A stretch of DNA of 64,000 nucleotides from Coemansia sp. RSA 487. Its lineage: Eukaryota; Kickxellomycota; Kickxellomycetes; Kickxellales; Kickxellaceae. The stretch spans positions 62,001-126,000 of the forward strand of contig JANBRJ010000037.1 in NCBI GenBank assembly GCA_027577595.1, in the 5' to 3' direction. The notes below the pieces were generated by a model. The model saw only the letters and a program-made list of their open reading frames with translations. It had not been told where the DNA came from and did not search any database. Shown piece by piece: positions 19,746 through 30,000 of this stretch. The translations under genes were made by a program, and so were the position numbers. Every line of letters starts with the position of its first letter. The first letter of the stretch is position 1.

Positions 19746-20568
19746 CCTCCTTTTTTCCTTTTCCGTATATGTGCTGGTTGTCCCCCGGTTTGTTTTAGGG
19801 TATATTTAAAGTTGCCGCAATAGTGTATCCGAAATAAATAAAAATAGGGAAAATAATCGTAAACGCTTGTAAAAGTACCAAAAATAATAGAGAACGCAAA
19901 AATGGATTAATCGAAACAAGAATGATACAATAATGCCTCTATCTACATAGACTTTGTAACGATAAAAGATATAAAGTCAAAGTAGCTCTTTCCACAAAAA
20001 AATAAGGCAAACGAGTATCCAGAAAGAAGTAAACGACAAAACGAAAACATCAAAAAGAAAACCAGGCCACATTGCACCTTTAAAAGCAAACTGTTTTTTT
20101 TTTCTCGAAGCATGTGGACCGAAGAGGAAGCAATAAGCGAAGGGATTTGCCTTTTGATGTTCACACTGACAACCTTGGCTTTTCACTGTTTCGCTTTTCA
20201 CTTTTCATATTTTGCTTCCTGGTCTTCCCAGCTGGGCCAATGAAATGCAAGAAATTTTGCTCCTAGCAGTCTGAAAAAGGTGGTCTGTTAAATTTTTTTG
20301 CCCCCTCCCCACACAAATGCACGCGTACATTTAACTATCTTTTTACTTCATTCTTTCAGGATAATTTCTACTGCAGTTGTTGGGCTTATTCCGATTGCTC
20401 ATTGTTGAGCTCGGTTGGCATCACCCAAAACGGACTTACGGGAGGTAGCAATGATCTTTAAATCGAAAAACGAAAAGCGATATACTTCGTTTAGAGAGGT
20501 TTATATAAATACAATCTCCCGTAGTGTGCTTGGTTCTGTGAAAGGCATTTTGGATTAATGAGAAAAAG
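19746..20568. other. Intergenic, no supported gene
   Basis: A/T-rich sequence containing the promoter of the GPI-type gene at 19101-19745. No coding or RNA feature is supported. A TATA-like TATATAAATA near 20501 could belong to a further, more decayed repeat copy. Confidence 0.45.
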
Positions 20569-20750
20569 CGTGATAACAATTAGGCTCGCAAGTTGCCGAG
20601 TCGCGATCGAAGTATGATATATGCTCCCAATTATCATCAGTGTTTATGTTGGGGTTTTACGGCTAGAAAAGCGATGTTTTTATTGTGAATAAACGAAGAT
20701 GAATCTTAGCTCCATCTGCTTACCTGTCTTGTATTGAAAATACAAGAAAC
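20569..20750 (+). repeat. LTR-like repeat, copy A (fossil)
   Basis: Related to the repeats at 20751 and 25065. It shares the GTGATAAC start, a G/C-rich inverted repeat, an AATTAT block, an AATAAA element and a conserved TTAGTTCC-like 3' block. The promoter-like and polyadenylation-like parts in about 200 bp suggest a solo LTR of a retrotransposon. It is decayed and the oldest-looking of the three; no internal element is present. Confidence 0.5.
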
Positions 20751-20962
20751 GTGGTAACGATCCGGCTTGCAATTTGCAAGCCGAGTTGCAATATGATCGA
20801 CTCAGTCCTGGCCAATCATATTGTTGGATAACATACAACATATGCTGGCCAATTATGTGAATGGTTTTGCAATGTTTGATCCAGCTATAAAAGCCATTAT
20901 TTTATTAAATAAATGGAAGGGGGAGCTTTAGTTCCACCTAGAAGAGAAACGTTCTTGTAATA
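20751..20962 (+). repeat. LTR-like repeat, copy B (fossil)
   Basis: It lies directly after copy A. It starts GTGGTAACGATCCGG, contains a hairpin CGGCTTGCA-ATT-TGCAAGCCG near 20763-20783, a TATAAAA box (20886-20892), an AATAAA signal and a 3' block GCTTTAGTTCCACCT. It looks like a solo LTR. The truncated aminopeptidase fragment begins within a few tens of bases of its 3' end. Confidence 0.55.
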
Positions 20963-20984
20963 AGCCAACTCATCGGCTTCGAAC

Positions 20985-21680
20985 TTGAACATCGCAATGC
21001 GCGCCATTGCTCAACTGCAGCTGCCTATAAACGTTGTTGCCACCGTCCCGCTGTGTGAAAACATGATCAGTGGCAACGCTACCAAAGTATCAGACATCTA
21101 CACTTTGCGTGCAGGCTTGACTGTCGAGGCCATGAACATTGACGCTGAGGGCCGCATTGTTCTGGCTGACGCCCTGGACTGCACGATAGAAAAACACAGT
21201 CTGTGCGCCATTGTCGATGTAGCCACACTAACAGGTGCCATGGTTATTGTGCTGGGCGAGCTCTACACTGGCGTATCCATCCCGAGTCCGTTGCTCTGAG
21301 ACGCCATTTCGCAGGCCAGCAGATCCACTGCCGAGCCTGTCTGGCGTATGCCGCTCTACGACTAGTGGGACGTCATGCTCAAATCGCCTGTCGCCGATCT
21401 CTCGAGCACTAACAACAAACCCGAGGCTGGTACGTGTACGGCTGCCGCATTCCTTCGTCAATTCGTTGCTGCTTCTGGCAAAACTAAACCGCTTGCTGAC
21501 ACCTCCCTTGTTCTTCGCGACCAAAACAACAAGTCCATTCCTCGTTGGGCGCACCTAAGGAATGCTGGTCCGATGGAGGCGTCCGCATCTTCTGGACACC
21601 ACCAAGAGGACTTGTCCGGTCGCCCAACGCGCATGCTCAACGAGCTGGCGCGGATCCTGTCCAAATTGCCACTCCCTTGA
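20985..21680 (+). pseudogene. Leucyl aminopeptidase (M17) 3' fragment
   Basis: One frame runs through the C-terminal ~230 residues of an M17 (leucyl/cytosol) aminopeptidase. Blocks are LPINVVATVPLCENM, the metal-site motif NIDAEGRIVLADAL, VDVATLTGAMVIVLGE, PVWRMPLYD, TCTAAAFLRQFV, PRWAHL and the terminal SGRPTRMLNELARIL, ending at a normal stop (21678-21680). The N-terminal domain and the first catalytic part are absent. Two in-frame stops interrupt it: TGA at 21297-21299, where the family has Trp, and TAG at 21351-21353 or nearby, in PLYD-stop-WDV. Good preservation otherwise suggests recent origin. It begins beside LTR-like copy B. Confidence 0.85.
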
Positions 21681-21764
21681 TAGCGACCAAAATCATCCAT
21701 GTCAACATCGTCCTATAGATAAAGTAGATAATGCTTTATCTGGCTGTGAAAAAAACTAAAGTTG

Positions 21765-23672
21765 CTAAACGTAAACACTCGATCCCTCGAATGCATCCAG
21801 CAGCCGGTAGTAGTCCTTTTTCTTGGCCTCCTTAAACTTGGCGTCTGTGTCAAAGAGCGCAAAACCAAAATCTATGAAGACTGGCTGCCTATCTCTACTA
21901 GATTCGATGTTTCGGAAGAGTAGGTTTGCGCCGCGTACATCGCCGTGTGCAACACCACGTTCGTGAATGGCACGGAGCGCCTCCCGGCATGCCTTCCTTT
22001 CAGTACCCGACAGCATCGTCAGAACCAGGCGCTGGTCCATTTCGGCAGGAGGCAAAAAGTCCTCACCCTCGATACACTCGATGACCAAGATTCCAACCAA
22101 TTTCCCTTCAATAAGGCTGTGGCCATGCGCGACGGCACTGGGAATGACTGATCCTTGGAGATCGACTAGGCGAGCGTAGGCCTGGATCTCATTGCTGAGC
22201 TCGTCAAGAAGTTCGCTATCGTCGGCCGGTGCTGCCTTCACGATAACAGGCTGTCCATCGCTCCACTCGCCACTGTACACCTTGCCACAGCGAGAGCGTC
22301 CAACGAGCTGCAGCTGTGCGGCAGAGGTGTCAATAAACACGCTCAGCGTCGGCATGTAGCCGCTGTATCGGCTCAGAGTCGTGTCGAGAGCCGTTGCGCT
22401 ACTACTATGAAATAGCATGCTTTCCATGCTCTCTGAAAACGCGCCATGCTGTCTGCCTTTCCCTTTCCCTTTCCCTTTAGGGTTCGGCTGAAAGTCGTCA
22501 CTGTCACTCGGCTCATGATTGCTATTTTCGTGTGACTCCATACGCGCCCGCTTTGAATTTGCAGTGCGTCTGCTAGTAGCAGTGCTTGGGCCACCAGACC
22601 GGCTTAATCTGGTGACACCGGCGACTCTCGTCCCAGCCACTGGAGCTTTGGATGGCTTCACCAGGGATACGTTTGAGATCGCTTCTTGCACCCAGTACGC
22701 AATAGCAGTAGCTGGGTGTGGTATTGCGCTTCCATAGTCGATGATGTGGCTCACAATGACTGTGTCATGATTCATGCGATACAGCAATATTACACCATCC
22801 TTGGATAGTAGGACACCCCGGTTACTTGAGCTGAGTTCCTTCTGTATATAGTACGCCGTTTGTGTTAGGGCATGCCATATGTTCATAGGGTTCCGATGCT
22901 CTGCAGCTGTACTGATGGCGCGAAGGCATCCAATGTTACTCAAATAGTTCCTTGAACTTTCCGACTCCTGGCCGCGTGGATCGCCAGTTCCAAAACTCCT
23001 CTTAACCTCTATTGGCATGACCAGCTTTGGGCGCAGGTCATGCGGGATTAAGGCCATAAGCTTTATATCGACCCCAAAATTCTGGGAAAGTTTTTCTACG
23101 GAAACAGTTGTCAACCCCAGGATATTCGTCAGTAGGAGCTCCAGGCGAGACTCCAGTATTTGCACAAGCCGAGAAACGAAATCGTCCTCGCGCCTATCGC
23201 TGGTGGATAGGGGTGCATTTGGCACAACATAGCGTGCTACGACTGGATTCCACAAGCACTTTTCCTGGAACTCCATTATCGCGTCTTTTATCCTGCAATC
23301 GTAGATGAAATGGTAAACCGGCTCCGCTGTTCTGCTCTTGTGCCGGCTGATGCCTGAGTCGACAGAGATTAGTGTCAGCGGTGTGAAAATGTTTCCCGCT
23401 GCAATTTCCACAGTTGCCGCTGCCGTTGCCGCTGCCGTTGCCGCTGCCGTTGCCGCTGCCGTTTCCGTCGCTGTCGCCTTCGCCGTTGCATAGGCTTCCT
23501 TTGCTTTGTCAAAGCGCCTTGTTGCCTCTGCAATCATCTCATTTTGCTGCTTAGCAAGCTCGTTTTGCTGCACGAGGATATCTTTATTCTGCAACAGAGC
23601 CTCACTCTGCTGAAGTTCTGCTTGCTCAAATTTATCCTCAGCTACCATGAGGCTTTCCTTGGCATTTTCCAT
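21765..23672 (-). CDS. Coiled-coil / PD-(D/E)XK nuclease-like / protein-kinase protein (Crinkler- or FunK1-type), probably broken
   Basis: The main open part has 635 residues. In order it holds a Gln/Glu/Lys-rich coiled coil (1-60), an Ala/Thr repeat (~66-92) coded by a 12-bp minisatellite, a nuclease-like region (~105-330) with DIKL and PIEVKR spaced as in PD-(D/E)XK folds, a basic nuclear-localisation-like linker (KGKGKGKGR, ~405-415), and a protein kinase domain (~445-635). The kinase has VIVKA, catalytic loop HGDVRGANLL and IDFGFAL. This combination is known from Crinkler-RHS-type effectors and fungal FunK1 kinases. A further minus-strand open segment of the same coiled-coil character lies at 23735-24064, and the gene looks interrupted in that N-terminal zone, with one or two breaks. 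The lineage is linked to intercellular toxins and effectors, so it is described here only as a likely fossil or recently decayed copy. Confidence 0.65.
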   Translation of the reverse strand: MENAKESLMVAEDKFEQAELQQSEALLQNKDILVQQNELAKQQNEMIAEATRRFDKAKEAYATAKATATETAAATAAATAAATAAATVEIAAGNIFTPLTLISVDSGISRHKSRTAEPVYHFIYDCRIKDAIMEFQEKCLWNPVVARYVVPNAPLSTSDRREDDFVSRLVQILESRLELLLTNILGLTTVSVEKLSQNFGVDIKLMALIPHDLRPKLVMPIEVKRSFGTGDPRGQESESSRNYLSNIGCLRAISTAAEHRNPMNIWHALTQTAYYIQKELSSSNRGVLLSKDGVILLYRMNHDTVIVSHIIDYGSAIPHPATAIAYWVQEAISNVSLVKPSKAPVAGTRVAGVTRLSRSGGPSTATSRRTANSKRARMESHENSNHEPSDSDDFQPNPKGKGKGKGRQHGAFSESMESMLFHSSSATALDTTLSRYSGYMPTLSVFIDTSAAQLQLVGRSRCGKVYSGEWSDGQPVIVKAAPADDSELLDELSNEIQAYARLVDLQGSVIPSAVAHGHSLIEGKLVGILVIECIEGEDFLPPAEMDQRLVLTMLSGTERKACREALRAIHERGVAHGDVRGANLLFRNIESSRDRQPVFIDFGFALFDTDAKFKEAKKKDYYRLLDAFEGSSVYV

Positions 23673-24064
23673 GCTTCAGAGGCTTTGACCAGCTCTTCGT
23701 TGGCTTTCTTAAAGCCGTCGTGCTCGGCGCCATGTTAACTGAGCAGCTCAACTTTCTGCTCAGCCATTTCGAGGAGCTTGTCGGCTCGAGCAAGCTGGAT
23801 CTGCACGCTATCGAGACTAGCTTTTCTTTTGGCCACACGATTAGCGCAAGCATCGAGCACGTTGCGAAGTGCAGCCACGCTAAGCACTCCTGAGCCTGCC
23901 CCAGACACCAGCGAAGCGCTCGAAAGACGCAGAAGAGTGTACCCACTACTTACTACGGCGTTCAATGCCTGCACTGCAGCTAGTGGCAGCTCGTCCGAGT
24001 TAAGGCGCTCATCGTCGAACTGCCTCAGTTCGGCGGCAAGCGCCTCATTCGCTGCGTCAGTCAT

Positions 24065-24769
24065 TTTATGAAAATAATAATAAAAGATATTATAAGACGT
24101 AAAGGTAAAATAAATACTGAAAGAAGCAATGCCAAAGGAGGTTAAAAGTGAAGTGAATGTTGAATAAGAATAGGAATCAGCAAAGAAAAAACTGCGGTGA
24201 AAAGAAAAATGTAAAAAGTCAATTAAAATGTGGCTTTAATGGAAATTGTGTAAGCGATCGATTTCCCTACCGGTGGTTTACGGGGCATATAGTGGTTCGG
24301 TCAATATATGAGTTTGTTTATCGATTGGCAAGCAGCACTTTAAAAGCAACAGCAGAGCATTAGTGGTTAGACTATGATTACTTTTCTCGGGTGTGGCGCG
24401 GCGCCGCGCAAGCAAAACGCTAGGTGTTGGTTAGTAACTGTCATCACATTCGCATATACGGAGGATAGGGTGGAATAGACAGCGCCCAAGAATAGGTGCT
24501 TACTTTTATGTTTATTCACTAAGGAAAAGCAGTCTATTCAAAATACCGGAAATTGAAATGCCCTGTTTTTCGGGTAAATTAATAAATTATTTGGTAATCC
24601 AAAGTGGAGCTTTTAAAGTATAAAACATCCATATATGCAGTTACATGTATATGTGCACCGTGCATTTGTCTACGTAAAAATATGAGTAATCTGGTTACAC
24701 ATAGATCGTAAAATGGCCACCATCAAAAAGGAAAGAACGTTAAGCGTATAAGTATATTTATCAAAAGGG
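24065..24769. other. A/T-rich spacer
   Basis: No coding sequence or RNA gene is supported. It lies between the start of the coiled-coil/kinase gene and the SEC23 fragment. Confidence 0.45.
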
Positions 24770-25062
24770 ACTTGGAAAGTGCTCTTAACCAGTTCCTTCA
24801 GGGTTTTGATGAATGAGTGGGGATTGGCATCGTCGATCAGTACCGCCTCGCCACCACCGCCATACTGACTGGCGTTATTGTATGAGGTCGACGGGGGCCT
24901 CGAGCAGCAGCTTAAGGTTTTCGTACTCGGATTGGCTATGGTAACTGGCATTCCTTCACTCTGCAATGGCCCCTCCGTGCCAAATCAGGATGTGGAGGTA
25001 CGCGTCAAGCAGTAGGATGACGTCCGGCTTCATCAACACCGAGTCCAAATGTACAGGCGCAG
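24770..25062 (-). pseudogene. SEC23 (COPII coat) 3' fragment
   Basis: On the minus strand the C-terminal gelsolin-like end of Sec23 is readable. PVHLDSVLMKPDVILLLDAY is followed by LHILIWHGGAIAE, a stop (TGA) where Sec23 has Trp, then RNASYHSQSEYENLKLLLEA, then, in another frame, GGGGEAVLIDDANPHSFIKT ending in KELVKSTF. Roughly 40-45 residues containing the FPMPRY block are missing. The fragment is dead and retains only the last ~100 codons. Its 5' edge lies right at the LTR-like repeat at 25065. An intact SEC23 must exist elsewhere in the genome. Confidence 0.85.
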
Positions 25063-25064
25063 GG

Positions 25065-25282
25065 TGTGATAACGATTCGGCTTGCAGGTGGCAAAGCCGG
25101 ATCGCAATATGGTTGACTCGCGTTGTCAGTCGTATTGTTAGAAAGCATACAATATATGCTTTCTGATTATTTAAGCATGTTTTGATAAATGTTTGGATGG
25201 CTATAAAAAGGTCATGATTTATTGTAACAAAGGTAAAGGAAATTTAGTTCCGCATTAGATCTTATTATTGCAGCACAAAGCA
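25065..25282 (+). repeat. LTR-like repeat, copy C (fossil)
   Basis: Starts TGTGATAACGATTCGGCTTG, with an inverted repeat, a CAATATATGC block, a TATAAAA box at 25202-25208, and the family 3' block TTTAGTTCCGCATTAG. It has the same order of parts as copies A and B, about 5 kb away. It abuts the broken 5' edge of the SEC23 fragment and is interpreted as a solo LTR. Confidence 0.55.
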
Positions 25283-26097
25283 TGTGCCTGACACTAATGT
25301 ACTTCGATCAATCGTTTAACAGGCTGCGAGAACGTTTAAAGTGTTACAAACTAATTTGATATTGAGAATAGAAGACAAAATGCGTAAGGCGAGTTGTGGA
25401 AAATAAAAAAACAGGACTAAGCGATTAAACCGGTAAAGAGAAAAGAAAAAGAAAAATGAATCAATAACCCATGAAGTTATTGCTTTTTTGTTGGCATTTG
25501 TGCGGATACGTCAGCCCAAGTCGATTAACACATAGAAGAAGAGGCTTAATATCTCAGAGCGTAATCTGATCATAATATGTTTAGATTTCGACAAATATAT
25601 ATCGTGTGAGCATATGTTGTTTCATATTCAGCACGCAGCAAGAATGAGCGCTTTGTTTATAAGTATCTATTTATAACCACGCGTTGGCTTCCAGCACTTC
25701 AACAATTCTCACGTTTTACACAGGTCAGTTGGAATTTGTGCGAAAAGGGCTCCAGGGTTTGAGTTTGCAAGGGCGAAATGTAAGAGGTGCAGCAGTATAA
25801 AAACACTCTTGCTCCAAGCCCTGAACTTTTTTCTAGGGGAGGGAGGATTTTCTGTGCAGAGGCTTTTAATTAAACCATCCCACAGCTTGGAGATATCGTG
25901 GTCTTTTAAGGGGGCTTCAGCAGTCCTTGTTCAAGTCAAGCAAGCCAGCAACACGTAATATGCTATTTTATTGGCCACTTGCGAAAAGGCGATTTCAAGC
26001 TGAATCCAATCCAGCAATAGATAGAAGCAAGAAACATGAATTAAAGCCAAACACAAGATATGTAAAGAAAAAGTCAAGGGTTTTCACGTTATAGAAT
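25283..26097. other. Intergenic, no supported gene
   Basis: A/T-rich sequence downstream of dynein (minus strand). A TATAAAA near 25797 lies in a GC-richer block flanked by imperfect inverted sequence (CTCCAGGGTTTGAG and CTTGCTCCAAGCCCTGAA), possibly another decayed repeat. Confidence 0.4.
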
Positions 26098-27039
26098 CTA
26101 TGCAGCGATAAGAGCAACCGCGCGTTGCACAACAGTGCTGGCGGTGGTTGAGCCGTCAGACGAGTTGATGGGAAGCCTGGCTTCAAAGAGAAGGTCGCTT
26201 CGATCCATGTTCAAGTACACAGGGATAGCAGCAACACTAAGGGGAGATTCCTCGGATCCGTTCTTCTGAGCTCCGCCGCGACGATGTACCCATCTCAGGT
26301 TGCATACAGCCAGACGTTCGGCAGTGCCATCGTTGAGAACAAGTGCTTTGCGCTCAGGGCACCATGCAGCACCTTCAATGCGCAGGCCACTGACCGCAAA
26401 GGCATCCATTGAGTCCTGGGGACCATCACCATCCAGGGACACAGCAATCTCCAGCTCTTCCAACGAACACTGCAACTGTTTGGCAACAGCTTGGCGTGTG
26501 GCGGTAATGAACGCCTCGGGGTATAGGAGGCCGCCCAGCCACACGCGCTGTGCCTGAATCTCGCGGACGATGGCAACGCCTGAAGGATCGTGGATAGCAT
26601 TGCGTTGGATACGCTCGACCAGCGCACGGCATTGCTCGAGACGGCTGGCAAAGTCGCCAATCCACTTTGCTAGCGAGTAATCGCGCGGAACAGTATAGGC
26701 GGTGATCCACGAGCGAGGCACGACGCCAGCACTAAAGTCCGAAAGCAATTGCCGCAAATGATTTGTCTGCTTGCGCTCGCCTCGGCATGCCCCACGGAGC
26801 TGCTCCAAGTCCACATGCACCTGCTCCAGCAACTTGCGCGACACAGAGTTCTCGCGCTCGATGACGCGGAACAGAGGAATTTGCTGCGCCGAGTGGCCAT
26901 TGTCAGAACCAGTCGCGAGCACAGGAAGCGTTGCTGGCAGCACGCTGGCGAAGCTGGACGCAAGCGTCTCTACTTGGCGCATGTATGCAGGCTGCTCCGC
27001 TTGGTCGCCTGAGCCAGCGCTGTCACCTGCCAGTGTTGC

Positions 27040-27073
<34 letters not shown>

Positions 27074-30000
27074 ATAGCGGTGGTTTCGTCATCCTCATCG
27101 TCGTCGTCGTCCATAAGCGACCGCAGCTTGCGCACATCGCCGACCAGGCGCTGGCCCTTTTGCACAAGAAGCAGGGTTTCGGCATTTGCAGGCAGTCCGA
27201 GCCACGTTGGGGGCTCGTTCTCCGGCAGCTCATGGCACCAACGCACAAAGTCCTCGCGCATTGTGCCCTCGGGCGCCAGCAGCGGTGCATTGGAGGCGTT
27301 TCCATCAACAAGCGCAAAGTCCACGCCATACGCGTCGGGGCGGAACCATTTGCTGACAAATGTCTCCAGCACGTGGTGGTCAAAGTCATTGTCGATGCGG
27401 CCGCCATAGACACTCTCAGTAAGAAGCGTGCGGATGGCGTCCCAGGGAATGCGCACCGGGTCGATGTTCGCCTTGCCTGCAGCGGTGCGATCGATCCACC
27501 GGTCTACAGTCGCACGAGCACACGCAAAGTCTGCGTCGCTGAACTCGTACTTGCTGGTCCATCCAAGCGGAGCATACCGCAGCCGCTCAACAACAACTGA
27601 GTGCAGCCACGCAAGCAAGAAGTGCAGCCGCGTACGCTCGGCCGGAAGCACCTGCTGCTCTCCGGTAGCGACGCTGTTCAGGCTCTCCAGGAGATTTGCA
27701 CGGATTCCAGGAGCCGGCTCATATACCAGCGTGCGCGCACGCCGCAGTAGGCTGGCTGGCACTGCCGGGTTGATTTCCATTGTCAGGAACAGGCGGAACT
27801 GCGCGTGCGTACGCAGCGACTGGAGCCGCTTTTCGAGCTGCCCGAGCCACGCTGGCGCCAGATGCACGTTCTTCAGCAGCACCCATGCGCCAGATTTGGC
27901 AGCGCTGGCGATCGCCTGATCTGCCAGCGCGAATCCCTCAATCGAACCCATTGCCACAGACAGCACGCTGCGCCGCATATCCTCAGCTAGCGCGTCAACG
28001 CGGTTCGCCGCGTCGTATCCAGGCACCGAGCACAGCGCCACTGGCGTCGTTGGCTCAACTTCAGTGGTTGCAATCTCGCGCAGATTCGCTTCCGCAACCA
28101 TCCCAACGCCCTCCAGCGTAAGACCGTTGCTGCTTCCAGCTCGGCGATTCCCGGCAAAGACTGCAGCTGCAAAGCGTGTGGCAGCAGGAAGCACGCGGTC
28201 TGGTCGCAAAAGGCGTACCACAATCAGCTCTCGTAGTGCCACGGCCTCGAGCATTTCTGCCAACAAGCCATCGTCAGCAAGGACTGCACTGCGTGGCACA
28301 CGCTGTTCTGCATCGCTGCTTGTCATGAACTCGACCCAGCTACCAACATCCTCTTCACTGCTGCTGCTGCTGCTGAGCGCGCGGATCCATGTACGGCACC
28401 AGCCAAGGCTCTGTGCGTGCGCAGCCATGCTGGCGCGCATATCGTCGTCCAGAAGCGCATTGAGCTGTTCAGGTAGCGCTATGTGCGCACGATCATCGTT
28501 TTGGCCAGACACAACGATGGTAGCCTCGCGCAGAAGGAAGTCAAGATCGGTGTTGAGCCGCGCCCACATCTCCTGCGATCCGCTTCCGGTTGCTGTGTTG
28601 CTGTCCTCGTCCTCTTCTTCTTCGCTACGCAGGCGGATCTGGGCCAGCTGCAGCAGAAGAACAAGCTGGCTGTCGTAGTGCAGCGAGGCTGCCGCGCGTG
28701 CAAACGCCAGTCTGAACAGGTCACGGCGCAGGATTTCGAGCCGCTGGTGCTCATCACTTACGCCATGCAGGTTAGAGTTGTGCTCAACCACTTGGCGGAA
28801 GATCGCATTGAAAAAGTCAAGCGAAAACTGGTAGAACGGGTGCAGCGCCGACAGCCGGTCCAGCGCAAAGTAGACGGCTGAACACGACTTTGCAAGAGGC
28901 GTGAATGTGGCGGTGACGCGGTCGACTTCGCGCATCACGCCGTCGGTTTCGTCAACCTTGCGTGAAATCTCTGCAGCCTCGGTCTTCAACGTCTCCAGCG
29001 TCGCTATGACGGCGTCATCGTCTAGGATGTTGCCCTGCGAAGCGTTGAGTGCGCGCAGCAGCTCCTTCTCCAGCGCATGCAGCCGCAGTCTGAATTCGCC
29101 CTGCAGCTTGAGCAGATCGCGACGGCGCTCGTCGACATCGGGGCGCTCATGGCGCATGACCTGGCCAAGGCATTGCGCCTGCAAGGAAGCGCGCGTCACT
29201 GTGAAGTTAACGAATGTAACGCGCGATGACAGGTCTGGTGCAAATGTCGCCGACGGGTCGCGTGTTGACAGGAACAGGCGGAACGCAGGCGAAAAGTCGA
29301 TATCCTGGCTGCCCAGGCGGATCAGCACACGGCCTCCAGTGCGCCGCAGCTCCCGGTTGAGCACGGGGTTGAGGATTGGATCCAGGTGCTCGACGTCGGT
29401 GATCAGGATCGGGTTTCCGAATCGCAGTGCCGACTCGAGCTGCTTAAGGAACGCATCGTCAAGGAATGACGTCACAGTCAGCTTGCGGCCAGCCTGGGCT
29501 AGGTGCTGCTGAAGGAACTGCGTGGCAGTGCCTGACGGATCGACAACCAGCGGGTACCGGTTGAAATGCTGCAGCATCGCTGCGTTTTCCATAGCAAGCG
29601 AGTCGTCGGCCAGGCCACACGCCTGCCATGCCAGCCGCTCCTCGGCCGATGATAGATACTCGGCCAGACGCATGTCATTGCGGATCCCAACGCCTGACCG
29701 CGCAAGCTGTGCAGCCCAGCGCTGCACCAGCTGGTCACGGTACTGCTGGTCGTAGAAGCCGCCATACGCAAGCAGCGCACCGGCAAGCAGCACATCGCCG
29801 ACCAGTGTGCCCATCTGAGCGTCAAAGTCAGCGCTTCCGGCCTCCCAGCGCCCGCGCTCGCTACCCAGCGATTCAAGCAGCTTAAGCGAACGCTCGACCT
29901 TGGCCTCCACGCGCGCCATCTCGCCCTTGAGCCGCTCGGTCTCGGCAATCAACAGCGCGTACTCGTCCTTGTAGCGCGCAATCGACGCCTCGAGCTCAGC

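Noticed and set aside
20569-25282. SINE interpretation of the ~200-bp repeats
   Set aside because: No tRNA-like A and B boxes; instead a TATA box and AATAAA in LTR order, so an LTR-like reading is preferred.
27040-27075. Regular trinucleotide repeats that might suggest a repeat array or CRISPR
   Set aside because: They are CAG/CTG codons for polyglutamine in dynein, with no spacers.
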